Source of the DNA: Chloroflexi bacterium OLB14
GTDB lineage: Bacteria; Chloroflexota; Anaerolineae; Anaerolineales; Villigracilaceae
Assembly (NCBI GenBank): GCA_001567105.1
Contig: LMZR01000051.1
Coordinates: 1 to 64,000, forward strand
Direction of reading: 5' to 3'
DNA length: 64,000 bases
This document shows positions 1 to 7,957 of this stretch, in pieces. The notes below the pieces were generated by a model. That model searched no databases. It was not told the origin of the DNA and saw only the letters and a list, made by a program, of their open reading frames with translations. Position numbers and translations under genes: made by a program. Within the stretch, counting starts at the first letter, position 1, and the number at the start of each line of letters is the position of its first letter.

Positions 1-160
<160 letters not shown>

Positions 161-424
161 ATATTTTTCACTCTTACGAGTGTTAAGTTTACGGAATTTA
201 CTGGATTGACATAAATGTTGTTTTCTATCACTCTTCAGTTGTTAAGGTGCTTGCCATCTTCAGCCAGCAACATCCATACAGACAAAAATACCGATGCATC
301 TTTCGCATCGGCACATCAGACGGCAAAACTTTTAGCTTTGGGTCTCTGATGGGAGACGGCTTACTCAGTTGTGAACGATCTGTCAGGAAGACGAAATCTT
401 TTTTATTACTACTGGCAAGGGCGT
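161..424 (-). other. rRNA operon leader
   Basis: This untranslated stretch of about 260 bases separates the rRNA promoter from 16S. On the minus strand it contains a hairpin with arms CCGATGC and GCATCGG (291-311). Nearer 16S, at about 232-252, it has GCACCTTAACAACTGAAGAG, which resembles the boxA element (TGCTCTTTAACA) used for rRNA antitermination. A second small palindrome, CACTC-TTAC-GAGTG, lies at 169-182, where processing stems usually form. The boxA assignment is by resemblance only. Short ORFs in this stretch have no recognisable product, so it is treated as leader. Confidence 0.6.
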
Positions 425-452
425 ATTATATGTATTTTCTAAACTTTGTCAA
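425..452 (-). promoter_or_regulatory. sigma-70 type promoter of the rRNA operon
   Basis: On the minus strand there is a perfect TTGACA (452-447), a 16-base spacer and a perfect TATAAT (430-425), pointing at the 16S gene. A full consensus match in both hexamers is typical of rRNA promoters. The glycosyltransferase gene upstream ends at 493, only about 40 bases before the -35 box. Confidence 0.85.
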
Positions 453-492
453 TAGTTTTAATACGATTAAACCTTAAAAAATCCGACCAATT

Positions 493-1764
493 TTAGATAC
501 CTTTTTCGAATTCATTTACATACGATTCAATCAACTTGATAGCATTCATTATACCATCTTCGCTTCTTATTTCTTGACCGACAACCTGACTCTGCTTACG
601 AACAACCTCAGACTCAGCCTCAACAATTGACTCAATCAACTTGTTCACCGAAAGATGTTTAACCAAAATTGGTTTTGGACCCACGCCCATTTTATAAATT
701 TGATTTCCCCAAAACGGTTGATCACCAGTAAATGGAATCACAATCGTTGGAATGCCTGCTCTCAACCCAGCGGATGTTGTACCTGCACCACCATGATGAA
801 TAATCATTTTACATTTTGGTAATAACCAATCATGTGGAACAGACTCGATATAAAACAAATCATCAGTTGATTCGTGTTTTACATTCCCCCAACCTGACAA
901 AACAACTCCACGATTGTTCGTTTGCTTCAATGCTTCACGAATAATGTCATCAATTCTTTTTGCATCTTTATTAACCATGCTACCAAATGAAATACAAATA
1001 GGAGGTTTGCCGTTTTTCAAAAAACTTTGCAGTGCGGGATATTGCTCTTGCAAATTCGCCAACGAGTTGGCTGAATCCATAAAATAAAAATAACCAGTGA
1101 CATGCACACGCGGAGCGGAATCGCTTGAAGGAGGTAAAAAAGTTGGAGACCAAGCACACAGGATGGGGGTCTGAAAGTGAGGCGTATCTTTATCAAATGG
1201 GAAAAATAATTTTCGTTTGGGCAACTTCGTTTTACGACGGATGTATTCAAATCCTAATTTTGCTGAAAGATAAAACGTGCGCGCCGAAAAAATATGTGAC
1301 CAACGATTGAGAAAACGAATTCCAAAATTCGGCATGGTGACGTTGGGATAATCACCTGTGGGCGTGAACATCGGAAAAGTTTGGATGTGAATGTCGGGGA
1401 TATTTTTTTCGCGGGCGAGCGCATGCGCGCCGACAGCGTGCGCGAAAGTGTGAATGATAAGGTCTGCATCGTGACATGCGATTTCGGTTTGACGAAAAAT
1501 TTCAGCACCAATTTCAAGCGCATGACTCGCCATGGCTTGCGTTTGTTTGATGAAATTAAAACCAACATCATTTAACCTGCGACTTAAATCTTCAGGGTCG
1601 CCTGCTAGCGGATAAAAATTTATTTTATATTCTTCAACAAGATTTTTAAAACGTGACGGCGCGGCAAGCGTAACTTTGTGACCACGATTCATTAATCCAA
1701 CTGAAAGTGGAAGAAATGGTTGCACATCTCCGCGCGAGCCGTAGGTGAGGATGGTTATGTTCAT
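493..1764 (-). CDS. glycosyltransferase, GT1 family (MGT/UGT-like)
   Basis: This 423-residue protein starts with NITILTYGSRGDVQPFLPLS, the N-terminal nucleotide-fold motif of macrolide/sterol-type glycosyltransferases (GtfA-like, GT1/GT28 clan). Near residues 318-350 it has the donor-sugar binding signature HHGGAGTTSAGLRAGIP followed by PFTGDQPFWG. The family transfers a sugar from a nucleotide donor to a lipid, sterol, carotenoid or polyketide acceptor; the acceptor cannot be told from sequence. No signal peptide is seen, so it should be cytosolic or membrane-peripheral. It stands alone, transcribed toward the rRNA promoter, with a repeat element directly upstream. The length is normal for the family. 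Confidence 0.88.
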   Translation of the reverse strand: MNITILTYGSRGDVQPFLPLSVGLMNRGHKVTLAAPSRFKNLVEEYKINFYPLAGDPEDLSRRLNDVGFNFIKQTQAMASHALEIGAEIFRQTEIACHDADLIIHTFAHAVGAHALAREKNIPDIHIQTFPMFTPTGDYPNVTMPNFGIRFLNRWSHIFSARTFYLSAKLGFEYIRRKTKLPKRKLFFPFDKDTPHFQTPILCAWSPTFLPPSSDSAPRVHVTGYFYFMDSANSLANLQEQYPALQSFLKNGKPPICISFGSMVNKDAKRIDDIIREALKQTNNRGVVLSGWGNVKHESTDDLFYIESVPHDWLLPKCKMIIHHGGAGTTSAGLRAGIPTIVIPFTGDQPFWGNQIYKMGVGPKPILVKHLSVNKLIESIVEAESEVVRKQSQVVGQEIRSEDGIMNAIKLIESYVNEFEKGI

Positions 1765-1772
1765 AAAAAATC

Positions 1773-1899
1773 GGTGGTCGAGTAGTTGCGAGTGATAACG
1801 AGCAACGTATCGAGACCACCATATTAATTTAATACGCTTCTTTAACGAATGGTCTCGATACGTCCCGCGAAAAAAAACTGCGAGACTACTCGACTATCG
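1773..1899. repeat. paired palindromic repeat (family B, MITE-like), copy 1
   Basis: Two imperfect palindromes lie in opposite order. The first runs from GGTGGTCGAGTAG to CGTATCGAGACCACC (1773-1820), the second from GGTCTCGATACG to CTACTCGAC (1851-1896). An AT-rich centre (ATATTAATTTAAT) separates them. The same architecture recurs at 5185-5323, and single copies occur at 3505, 22818 and 49331. The whole gap between the glycosyltransferase start and the recR end is this element. No ORF is seen in it. Confidence 0.8.
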
Positions 1900-1910
1900 G
1901 AGTCTTATAT

Positions 1911-2516
1911 TTAATTCATCTCCTGCCTACCAGACAATGCTCTTAATAAAGTATTTTGATCTGCATATTCCAAATCACCGCCAACGGGCAGACCGCGCGC
2001 AAGGCGTGTGACATGCACATTAAATTGTCGCAATTGACCTTGCAAATATTGAGCCGTAGCATCGCCTTCCATACTGGGATTTGTAGCAAGGATAATTTCT
2101 TTCACTCCCCCATTGGCAACACGCATCAATAATTGTTTAATTTTCAAATCATCAGGTCCAATGCCTTCAATGGGAGATAAAACTCCTTGTAAGACATGAT
2201 ATTTTCCATTGAAGCCACCAGTGCGCTCTAATGCTAAAACATCAAGCGCTTCTTCAAGTACACATATAACTGACGAATCACGTTTCGTTGATTCGCAAAT
2301 TTCACAGCGTTCACGCCCTGCTTCGGTGATGTTAAAACATTCGGCACAAAAAGCAGTATTGGATTTAAGATTCGCCAACGCAACCGATAAATCTTGAGAG
2401 ACTTCATCGGACGCGCGCAACAAATAGAAAGCCAATCTCGAAGCGGATTTTGGTCCGATGCCTGGCAGGCGTTCGAGGGCGGTGATAAGGGATTGGATGG
2501 ATTCGGGTAATAGCAT
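1911..2516 (-). CDS. recR: recombination mediator protein RecR
   Basis: RecR acts with RecF and RecO to load RecA on gapped DNA in the cytosol. In the 201-residue product, a helix-hairpin-helix (RLPGIGPKSASRLAFYLL, about residues 16-34) is followed by a four-cysteine zinc finger (C57, C60, C71, C74). A Toprim domain comes next (VCVLEEALDV and GVLSPIEGIGP). I chose the ATG at 2516. The frame is open 15 codons further up, but that part is encoded by a tandem repeat (agtagaca units) and does not resemble RecR. It lies downstream of ybaB and dnaX on the same strand, the usual dnaX-ybaB-recR order. Confidence 0.96.
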   Translation of the reverse strand: MLLPESIQSLITALERLPGIGPKSASRLAFYLLRASDEVSQDLSVALANLKSNTAFCAECFNITEAGRERCEICESTKRDSSVICVLEEALDVLALERTGGFNGKYHVLQGVLSPIEGIGPDDLKIKQLLMRVANGGVKEIILATNPSMEGDATAQYLQGQLRQFNVHVTRLARGLPVGGDLEYADQNTLLRALSGRQEMN

Positions 2517-2594
2517 AGTAGACAAGTAGACAAGTAAACAAGTAGACATGGAATGGCACAACTTGTGTACCTGTTTACTTGTTTACCTTTGTAC
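2517..2594. repeat. period-8 tandem repeat and hairpin between ybaB and recR
   Basis: Units of AGTAGACA / AGTAAACA are repeated about four times (2517-2549). An inverse copy rich in TTTACTTG follows (2571-2590), so the tract can fold into a hairpin. Similar period-8 tracts are found at 38095-38150 and 57432-57527. It supplies the false N-terminal extension of the recR frame. Confidence 0.75.
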
Positions 2595-2921
2595 TTAAAA
2601 CGGTAACCCACCCGCCAGCGGACCCATCAACTTTTCTTGCAAGGCGCGTGATTCATCCAATGCCATGTTGACAGCAGATAAAACCATATCTTGCAACATT
2701 TCAGCATCGGCATCTTTGAGAAATTCGGGAGAAATCTCAACTGACTTGCATTTTTGGTCGCCTGTCATGGTGACTTTAATTGCGCCGCCACCAGCCGTTG
2801 CACTGACAGTTTCTTCAGCCAATTTTGCTTGCGCTTCAGCCATTTGCTGTTGCAATCTTTGTAACTGTTGCATCATCCCCCCACCACTCATCGCGGGTCC
2901 TTTGTTAAATCCTTTTGCCAT
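2595..2921 (-). CDS. YbaB/EbfC family nucleoid-associated protein
   Basis: This 108-residue protein has the YbaB/EbfC pattern. A Met/Gln-rich N-terminal helix (GGGMMQQLQRLQQQMAEAQ) leads into a beta core with GGGAIKVTMTGDQKCKSVEI, then a helix with DMVLSAVNMALDESRALQEK. Family members are small dimeric DNA-binding proteins. The gene sits between dnaX and recR, the position it holds in most bacteria, about 80 bases upstream of recR. Length and motif order are normal. Between it and dnaX lies one extra gene that is not usual at this locus. Confidence 0.93.
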   Translation of the reverse strand: MAKGFNKGPAMSGGGMMQQLQRLQQQMAEAQAKLAEETVSATAGGGAIKVTMTGDQKCKSVEISPEFLKDADAEMLQDMVLSAVNMALDESRALQEKLMGPLAGGLPF

Positions 2922-3037
2922 TAGTTAGTCTCCTAGTTTACTAGTCAAGTAGTTTTGTAGTTGTAGAGACACAGCGGAACGGTTTACCGTTAAGGTGATA
3001 AACAAATCCGCTGTGTGCCTACACTTTATTATACAAG

Positions 3038-3478
3038 TTAATCCCACCATGCTGAAAGAATCACATGTGATTTATTTTTAATATAACTTGTTCCAAGCAA
3101 ATCCATCGCTTCTTCCCCACCAATCCATTGAGTTTCATCAGCCTGAAATTGCTCCTTCATAATTTCTTCCAACTTAAACCCATAACCATCTTCGGGATAA
3201 ATATAAATCGTATCTGCGTGCCAATGCCCATTACCCATATCACGCAGAGAAATAAAATCTAATGGCATCAAAACACTTTTCCACATTTTATAATTTTCTC
3301 TTAGCCATTGCGCAATTTCTCTACCATTAAAATAATTAAAGTTTGTTCTTGCAATTACTTCCAATTGAAAATTTTGGGCTTCACTAATTTTTTTCTCCAC
3401 TTGTTGAAGCACAGGATGAATCGTAAACTCAACTTTTACATCTTGCTTTTTCTTTTTATTATTTTGAGTCATCATCAC
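3038..3478 (-). CDS. hypothetical protein between dnaX and ybaB
   Basis: I do not recognise this 146-residue protein. It begins with a Lys-rich stretch (NNKKKKQDVKVEF), then a helical part (HPVLQQVEKKISEAQNF). A mixed region rich in aromatic residues follows (NFNYFNGREIAQWLRENYKMW, shown in two parts: NFNYFNGREIAQ and WLRENYKMW). It ends with VILSAWWD. There is no signal peptide, membrane segment or known catalytic motif. A plausible start has MMMTQ with the first ATG at 3478. It is on the same strand as dnaX and ybaB, and a family B palindrome separates it from dnaX. That suggests a lineage-specific insertion into the dnaX-ybaB-recR cluster. Confidence 0.7.
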   Translation of the reverse strand: MMMTQNNKKKKQDVKVEFTIHPVLQQVEKKISEAQNFQLEVIARTNFNYFNGREIAQWLRENYKMWKSVLMPLDFISLRDMGNGHWHADTIYIYPEDGYGFKLEEIMKEQFQADETQWIGGEEAMDLLGTSYIKNKSHVILSAWWD

Positions 3479-3504
3479 CTCAATTACTATTTACCAATTA
3501 CCTA

Positions 3505-3552
3505 TGGTCTCGATACGTTGTTTGCCAAAGAACGCTCACAACTACTCGACCA
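3505..3552. repeat. palindromic repeat, family B (single copy)
   Basis: TGGTCTCGATACG at the left and CTACTCGACCA at the right are near-perfect inverted arms around a variable middle. It lies in the gap between dnaX and the hypothetical gene. The rest of this gap (3553-3626) is loose CTACTCAACTAT-type short repeats. Confidence 0.75.
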
Positions 3553-3626
3553 TCGTATATCAAAATTACGCTTTACGCATCACGAACTAACAAACCACCA
3601 AACTATCTAACTACTCAACTATCAAC

Positions 3627-5165
3627 CTACTCATCCATATCCACAATTTCGCCGCCGTGTTGGATGGCAGTTGCCACCATACCATCGCCAGAAATATGCG
3701 CGGGCAATTTACCTTTGGCATTCGTCACCACACAACGCACAGCAACATCCACATGAAAATGGTCTTTGATAATTCGTTTTATCGTTTCAATTTGGTCGGG
3801 CTTATTCAACTTTTCCACCAGCACATCACTCGCCATGCCAAGCAATAAAGTTTTTCCTTGCACATCAATCATACGCACAGAATTTAATAACGCGCCCAAA
3901 TTCGCTTGTGATTTTGGAAGTGTGGCGATTAAAGATTTCCATGCTTTGACGATATCATTTGAATTGATGATTGACTTTTCATCTTGACTCTTCGCTTCTT
4001 GCTTGACCTCAGGCTTGGTGACTGAAACGTCAGCCTTTTGACTTGGCTGATTGGGCAGAGAAATAACTTTGGGCGTGGCTTGAAGCGGTTCGTCATCTAA
4101 AATTTCTGCTAAGGCAAGTTCCAGATTCAACGAAGGTTGCCATCCACCGCGTGTATCAGTAGCGGCGTGATTAAAAATTTTCATCATGCGTAACACATCA
4201 GTTTGATTAAATGATTTAGCATGTTCTTGCATTTGAGTTTTGACTTCACGCGTGGCTTCCACTTGATCAATGTTGCCCATTTGAATCAACATCAGCCCGC
4301 GCGTGTATTCAACAAGTTGACGAGCCAGCGAACGTGGGTCTGCGCCAGAATCAAGTGCGTGATGAATCGTTTCAAGTCCGCGAGCAGGTTCGTGATTAAG
4401 AATCGAAGCGATGACATCCAAAACAGTTTGGCTGGTAGCTGTGCCTAAAACTTGTTGAGCAAGTGCAAGCGTGATTTTTGTGCCAGTTGATGCGAGTTGA
4501 TCAAGTAGAGATTGAGCATCGCGCATTCCGCCAGCAGATTGACGCGCAATTAAAGTGAGGGCTTCATCATCGGCTTGAATATTTTCGGCTTTGATAATTT
4601 CTTTTAAATTAGCCACAATTTCATCAATTGGCACACGCCGAAATTCGTGACGTTGACAACGCGATAAAACAGTTGCAGGAATTTTATGAATTTCTGTTGT
4701 GGCTAAAACGAAAATGGCATGTGGTGGTGGTTCTTCCAAAGTTTTGAGCAAAGCATTAAACGCCGCAGTTGAAAGCATGTGAACTTCGTCAATGATGTAA
4801 ATTTTATATTTGCCTTGTGATGGAGCAAAATTTATTTTTTCACGCAAGTCACGCACATCATCAACGCTGGTATTAGATGCGGCGTCAATTTCAATCAAAT
4901 CTAAAAAGCGATTTTCATTGACGGCTTTACAATGCTCACAAGTATTATCTGGTCGTTGACTTAAATCTTCGTTGAGGCAATTGACTGCTTTAGCAAGCAA
5001 ACGTGCAACAGTTGTTTTGCCCGTCCCACGCGGACCTGCAAATAAATAAGCATGTCCTACACGGTTGGCTTTAATAGCATTCGTCAGAGTCTGAACAACG
5101 TGGTCTTGTCCGAGGACAGTGTCCCATTGTTTTGGGCGGTATTTGCGGTAGAGGGCTTGAGTCAT
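3627..5165 (-). CDS. dnaX: DNA polymerase III subunit gamma/tau
   Basis: This is the clamp-loader ATPase of the replisome, 512 residues. The N-terminus RKYRPKQWDTVLGQ leads to a Walker A motif GPRGTGKT (44-51), the IDAASNTSVDDVRDLR segment, a Walker B/DEVH box (IIDEVHMLS), the LATTEIHKIPATVLSRCQR sensor and a C-terminal tau-like part. The small zinc module normally has four cysteines. Here only C63, C76 and C79 are visible, and the expected third position is Asp. I see no long A run suited to the slippage used by some bacteria to make gamma. It heads the dnaX-ybaB-recR group. Confidence 0.96.
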   Translation of the reverse strand: MTQALYRKYRPKQWDTVLGQDHVVQTLTNAIKANRVGHAYLFAGPRGTGKTTVARLLAKAVNCLNEDLSQRPDNTCEHCKAVNENRFLDLIEIDAASNTSVDDVRDLREKINFAPSQGKYKIYIIDEVHMLSTAAFNALLKTLEEPPPHAIFVLATTEIHKIPATVLSRCQRHEFRRVPIDEIVANLKEIIKAENIQADDEALTLIARQSAGGMRDAQSLLDQLASTGTKITLALAQQVLGTATSQTVLDVIASILNHEPARGLETIHHALDSGADPRSLARQLVEYTRGLMLIQMGNIDQVEATREVKTQMQEHAKSFNQTDVLRMMKIFNHAATDTRGGWQPSLNLELALAEILDDEPLQATPKVISLPNQPSQKADVSVTKPEVKQEAKSQDEKSIINSNDIVKAWKSLIATLPKSQANLGALLNSVRMIDVQGKTLLLGMASDVLVEKLNKPDQIETIKRIIKDHFHVDVAVRCVVTNAKGKLPAHISGDGMVATAIQHGGEIVDMDE

Positions 5166-5184
5166 TTTATTTTTGGATACTCGT

Positions 5185-5323
5185 TGGTCGAGTAGGTTGA
5201 GGCGTTAGCCGAAACCGTATCGAGACCACATATTAATTTTAATCTCTTTATTTATAAAAAGTATTTCATTAACTTCTGGTCTCGATACGACATTCGCAAC
5301 AAACGCTCATGTCTACTCGACCA
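5185..5323. repeat. paired palindromic repeat (family B, MITE-like), copy 2
   Basis: A first palindrome runs from TGGTCGAGTAG to CGTATCGAGACCA (5185-5228). An AT-rich core containing ATATTAATTTTAAT follows (5229-5276), then an inverse palindrome from TGGTCTCGATACGA to CTACTCGACCA (5277-5323). The layout and core match the copy at 1773-1899. It fills the whole space upstream of dnaX. Confidence 0.8.
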
Positions 5324-5332
5324 GCGGATTTA

Positions 5333-5821
5333 TCACGGCACTTTATATACTGCTCTCAAATTTCCTTGCGAATCATACAAACTTGCATTTTCACCTGAAC
5401 TCCAAACTGCTTCACCGATACCCCAATATAAATCAATCACCGAATCTGTGCCAGCGATGGTATGAATTTGCACTGCTCCATTTTGATACAACGTCAATTG
5501 CGGAAATGTAAACGTATTGCCATTATCATCTTTCAACTGCCAAGCGGATAAATTCAACTCGCCTGTGCCTTCAAATTTTACAACCACAATTTCAGATTCC
5601 AAAGTTCCTGCGCCAACCACACTGCTAATTTTAATTGGAATATCCGTTTGCAATTCTGCATTCGTTGGTGGCGATGAATTGCTAATCGGCGTGGCTTGTA
5701 TCACTGCAGGTTGAATCGTCGCGCGATAATTTCTGTCATACCAAAATAACATCCCACCTGTCACTGTGGCTGAAACCAAAGCATTCAGCAATAAATATTG
5801 GATGAGTTTTTTTCTATCCAT
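5333..5821 (-). CDS. membrane-anchored protein with lamin-tail-like domain
   Basis: The 162-residue product has a short positive N-terminus (DRKKLIQYLLL), one membrane segment (about 8-27) and a polar linker. It ends with a beta-sandwich domain resembling the lamin tail domain (LTD): VVKFEGTGELNLSAWQLKDD, FTFPQLTLYQNGAVQIHT and SLYDSQGNLRAVYKVP. LTDs in bacteria are secreted or surface modules of unknown detailed role, often next to nucleases. Here the domain stands alone on an anchor, exposed outside the cell. It lies between prmA and dnaX on the same strand. LTD assignment is by motif pattern and could be wrong. Confidence 0.7.
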   Translation of the reverse strand: MDRKKLIQYLLLNALVSATVTGGMLFWYDRNYRATIQPAVIQATPISNSSPPTNAELQTDIPIKISSVVGAGTLESEIVVVKFEGTGELNLSAWQLKDDNGNTFTFPQLTLYQNGAVQIHTIAGTDSVIDLYWGIGEAVWSSGENASLYDSQGNLRAVYKVP

Positions 5822-5869
5822 CTTAGGTAAATGATAGCATAAAAAGGTCGCAGGTTGCAGGTCGCAAGA

Positions 5870-6808
5870 TTAAGATTTTGACATTGATATCGCCACCCAA
5901 TCTCCCATTTGACGTACTGCACTTTTGACTAATCCTTTCCCCTGCCCCGCTTCAATCACACTTTCTGCTTGGTGACTTAAAATTCCGCTTAGTATTATTT
6001 CCCCATTTGATTCTATTAAATCTGCTAGCCCTGCATCAAAGAGTCGAATCAAAACAGGAGCCAAAATATTTGCCACCACCAACGGCGCGGATTTAAATTC
6101 AAATTTCCCATTCAATACTTCCGTCACCGAGCCTTGACCTAAAATCAACTCAGCACTAATTTCATTTACATCTGCATTCTCACGCGAATTTTTTACAGAT
6201 TCGATATCAATATCCACGCCTAAAACTTTATCCGCGCCAAGTTTCAACGCCGCGATAGATAAAATTCCAGAACCACAACCGACATCAATGCAAGAAAGAG
6301 GAAAGAGGAAAGAATCTTTCTTCTTTCTTATTTCTTCAAAATACATTTCTATTAATTCAAGGCATAACTGCGTAGTCGGATGTGTACCAGTTCCAAACGC
6401 CATGCCAGGGTCTATCTTTATGGGAATGCGAGTCGGCTCAGGGTTCTGTAACCAAGCAGGCAAAATCAAGAGGCGTTCTCCAATCAAAATTGGTTTGTAG
6501 TGTTGTTTCCATGCTTCCATCCAGTTTTGATCTGCGATTTGTTTATACGTTGGAGTTGGCACAGGTTGAATCATGCCCAAATAAAAAAGTGACTCTTCAA
6601 GTTTTTGCCTCGTCTCTTCAAGTTGATTATTCACTTCCAAATAAGCGCGCACAGTAATTGGTCCAGTAGCAGTGCCTTCATCTTCTTCATTATTAAATTT
6701 CACACCTTGCTCAGTCATTACGCCATTAGGAGCAAAACGCGCCAACACATCCGCAACGGATTCAGCGAGTTCACCATTTACTGTTAAAGAAACTTCAAGC
6801 CAGTTCAT
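5870..6808 (-). CDS. prmA: ribosomal protein L11 methyltransferase
   Basis: PrmA trimethylates ribosomal protein L11 using S-adenosylmethionine in the cytosol. The 312-residue product starts NWLEVSLTVNGELAESVADV, the substrate-recognition domain. The methyltransferase fold follows, with DPGMAFGTGTHPTTQLCLE (about 135-153), the SAM-binding IDVGCGSGILSIAALKLGA and the VVANILAPVLIRL motif near residue 245. All are hallmarks of PrmA. It begins 2 bases after the stop of the repaired NUDIX reading frame, so the two genes are likely co-transcribed. Length is normal. Confidence 0.94.
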   Translation of the reverse strand: MNWLEVSLTVNGELAESVADVLARFAPNGVMTEQGVKFNNEEDEGTATGPITVRAYLEVNNQLEETRQKLEESLFYLGMIQPVPTPTYKQIADQNWMEAWKQHYKPILIGERLLILPAWLQNPEPTRIPIKIDPGMAFGTGTHPTTQLCLELIEMYFEEIRKKKDSFLFPLSCIDVGCGSGILSIAALKLGADKVLGVDIDIESVKNSRENADVNEISAELILGQGSVTEVLNGKFEFKSAPLVVANILAPVLIRLFDAGLADLIESNGEIILSGILSHQAESVIEAGQGKGLVKSAVRQMGDWVAISMSKS

Positions 6809-6810
6809 TT

Positions 6811-7288
6811 TTATATCTTCCTATTTTCAAATTCTTGATAGTTTAAATCTTTTATATTTGGGTCAACTAAATAAGCAATATAGTTTATGGCACCATCAAA
6901 TTCAAGCATATTCTTTAATCTTTTATAAATTGATTCACGTTTTACCAATTTTTAGAACATCTTCTTGATTAACCCATTTTACATCGCTACTTTCATTACT
7001 AGGCTGAGGATTACCAGAAACATATTCACATAAAAAATCTAACATCACAATTGAGGGTGTTCGAATATTGGAATAAACACCAATTAGAGATTTTGTTTTA
7101 ACAATAATTCCTGTTTCTTCTAAAATCTCTCGTTCTAATCCATGAGGTATAGTTTCGCTTTCTTCAATTTGTCCGCCTGGAAATTCCCAATCATCGTAAC
7201 GTGGGCTTTTCAACATCAAAACTTGATTCTTAGAATTCAAAACAAAACCACCAGAAGCAACAATATGAACTGGATATTTATTAGTCAT
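6811..7288 (-). CDS. NUDIX hydrolase, C-terminus shifted by one base
   Basis: NUDIX enzymes hydrolyse nucleoside diphosphate derivatives. The box G39-x5-E45-x7-R53-E54-x2-E57-E58-x-G60 is complete. The uninterrupted frame stops at 6935 after 117 residues (ending LKIGKT). The next frame runs on for 44 codons from about 6945 to a stop at 6811, giving VKRESIYKRLKNMLEFDG and INYIAYLVDPN, the usual end of this NUDIX group. Removing one A from the A5 run (6949-6953 on the plus strand) joins them as LKLVKRESI. The joined frame ends 2 bases before prmA. Whether this is sequence error or true mutation is unknown. Confidence 0.8.
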
Positions 7289-7312
7289 TTTTTATCGTCC
7301 ATCGTCCATCGT

Positions 7313-7762
7313 CTATCGTCCACTTACCGCCCATTGTATCAATTCTTTTTCAGCGTACAACATTTCAGGCAAATTATTCACGTCAAAATATTTCATCTCT
7401 GATATTTCGTGAGAGGGCTTAAACTCACCAGAAATAATTTTGCACAAATATACAATACTCAAGTGCGGAAATTCTTTTGCACTAGCAACTTTCAAAAGTT
7501 TTTCAACTTTGATGTTCATATTCGCTTCTTCAAAAAACTCGCGCACGATTGCATCTATAGGTTGTTCACCATATTCCAATCCCCCACCAGGAATGCCCCA
7601 CACAAATTTTCGATAAGTATGTTTGAACAACAAAACTTTACCTGCCTCATCAAAAATCAAAGCCGATACACCTGCATTAAATTTCGGTTGTGTGATTCTA
7701 GTTACCAAAACATGAATCCACATTGGTAATCTACGCCACAGGCTGAATATAATTTTTATCAT
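7313..7762 (-). CDS. NUDIX hydrolase
   Basis: A 149-residue protein with a hydrophobic N-terminus (about residues 4-20: IIFSLWRRLPMWIHVLV) and a NUDIX domain. The box reads G60-x5-E66-x7-R74-E75-x2-E78-E79 and then A-N where the consensus has x-G, so the final glycine is replaced by Asn. The metal-binding Glu residues are present. The substrate cannot be deduced. It is 24 bases upstream of the other NUDIX gene on the same strand, separated by a short CATCGTC tandem repeat. The two differ clearly, so this is not a recent duplication. Confidence 0.88.
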   Translation of the reverse strand: MIKIIFSLWRRLPMWIHVLVTRITQPKFNAGVSALIFDEAGKVLLFKHTYRKFVWGIPGGGLEYGEQPIDAIVREFFEEANMNIKVEKLLKVASAKEFPHLSIVYLCKIISGEFKPSHEISEMKYFDVNNLPEMLYAEKELIQWAVSGR

Positions 7763-7796
7763 AGAATTGGGCGATTATAAGTGAAAAAACAATTTC

Positions 7797-7860
7797 ACCG
7801 CAGAGACACAGAGAACACGGAGAAAAAATTTAATCTCTGCGAACTTTGCGCCTCTGCGGT
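7797..7860. repeat. CACAGAG-type palindromic repeat (family D), copy 1
   Basis: ACCGCAGAG at the left pairs with CTCTGCGGT at the right, around a middle with ACACAGAGAACACGGAG and TCTCTGCGAACTTTGC. Related copies are at 34866-34935 and 50765-50839. It lies downstream of dnaJ on the minus strand and may end that transcript as a stable hairpin, but it has no clear T run. Confidence 0.75.
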
Positions 7861-7913
7861 TAATTAAATAAAAAGACGAGCAGACTCATCATCCACTCGC
7901 CACTAATTACTGT

Positions 7914-7955
7914 CAACTGATTACTGAAAACTGATTACTGAAAACTGATTACTGC
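7914..7955. repeat. period-14 tandem repeat
   Basis: The unit AACTGATTACTGAA is present about three times without change, just after the dnaJ stop codon. It belongs to the many short tandem tracts found between genes in this window. Confidence 0.75.
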
Positions 7956-7957
7956 CC

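Noticed and set aside
247..477. ORF in the rRNA leader on the plus strand
   Set aside because: It covers the promoter and leader of the rRNA operon and has no recognisable product.
3627..5165. Possible programmed frameshift in dnaX to make gamma
   Set aside because: No long A run or typical slippery heptamer with a nearby stop in the -1 frame was found; the longest A run seen is six and lies in frame within the conserved ATPase domain.
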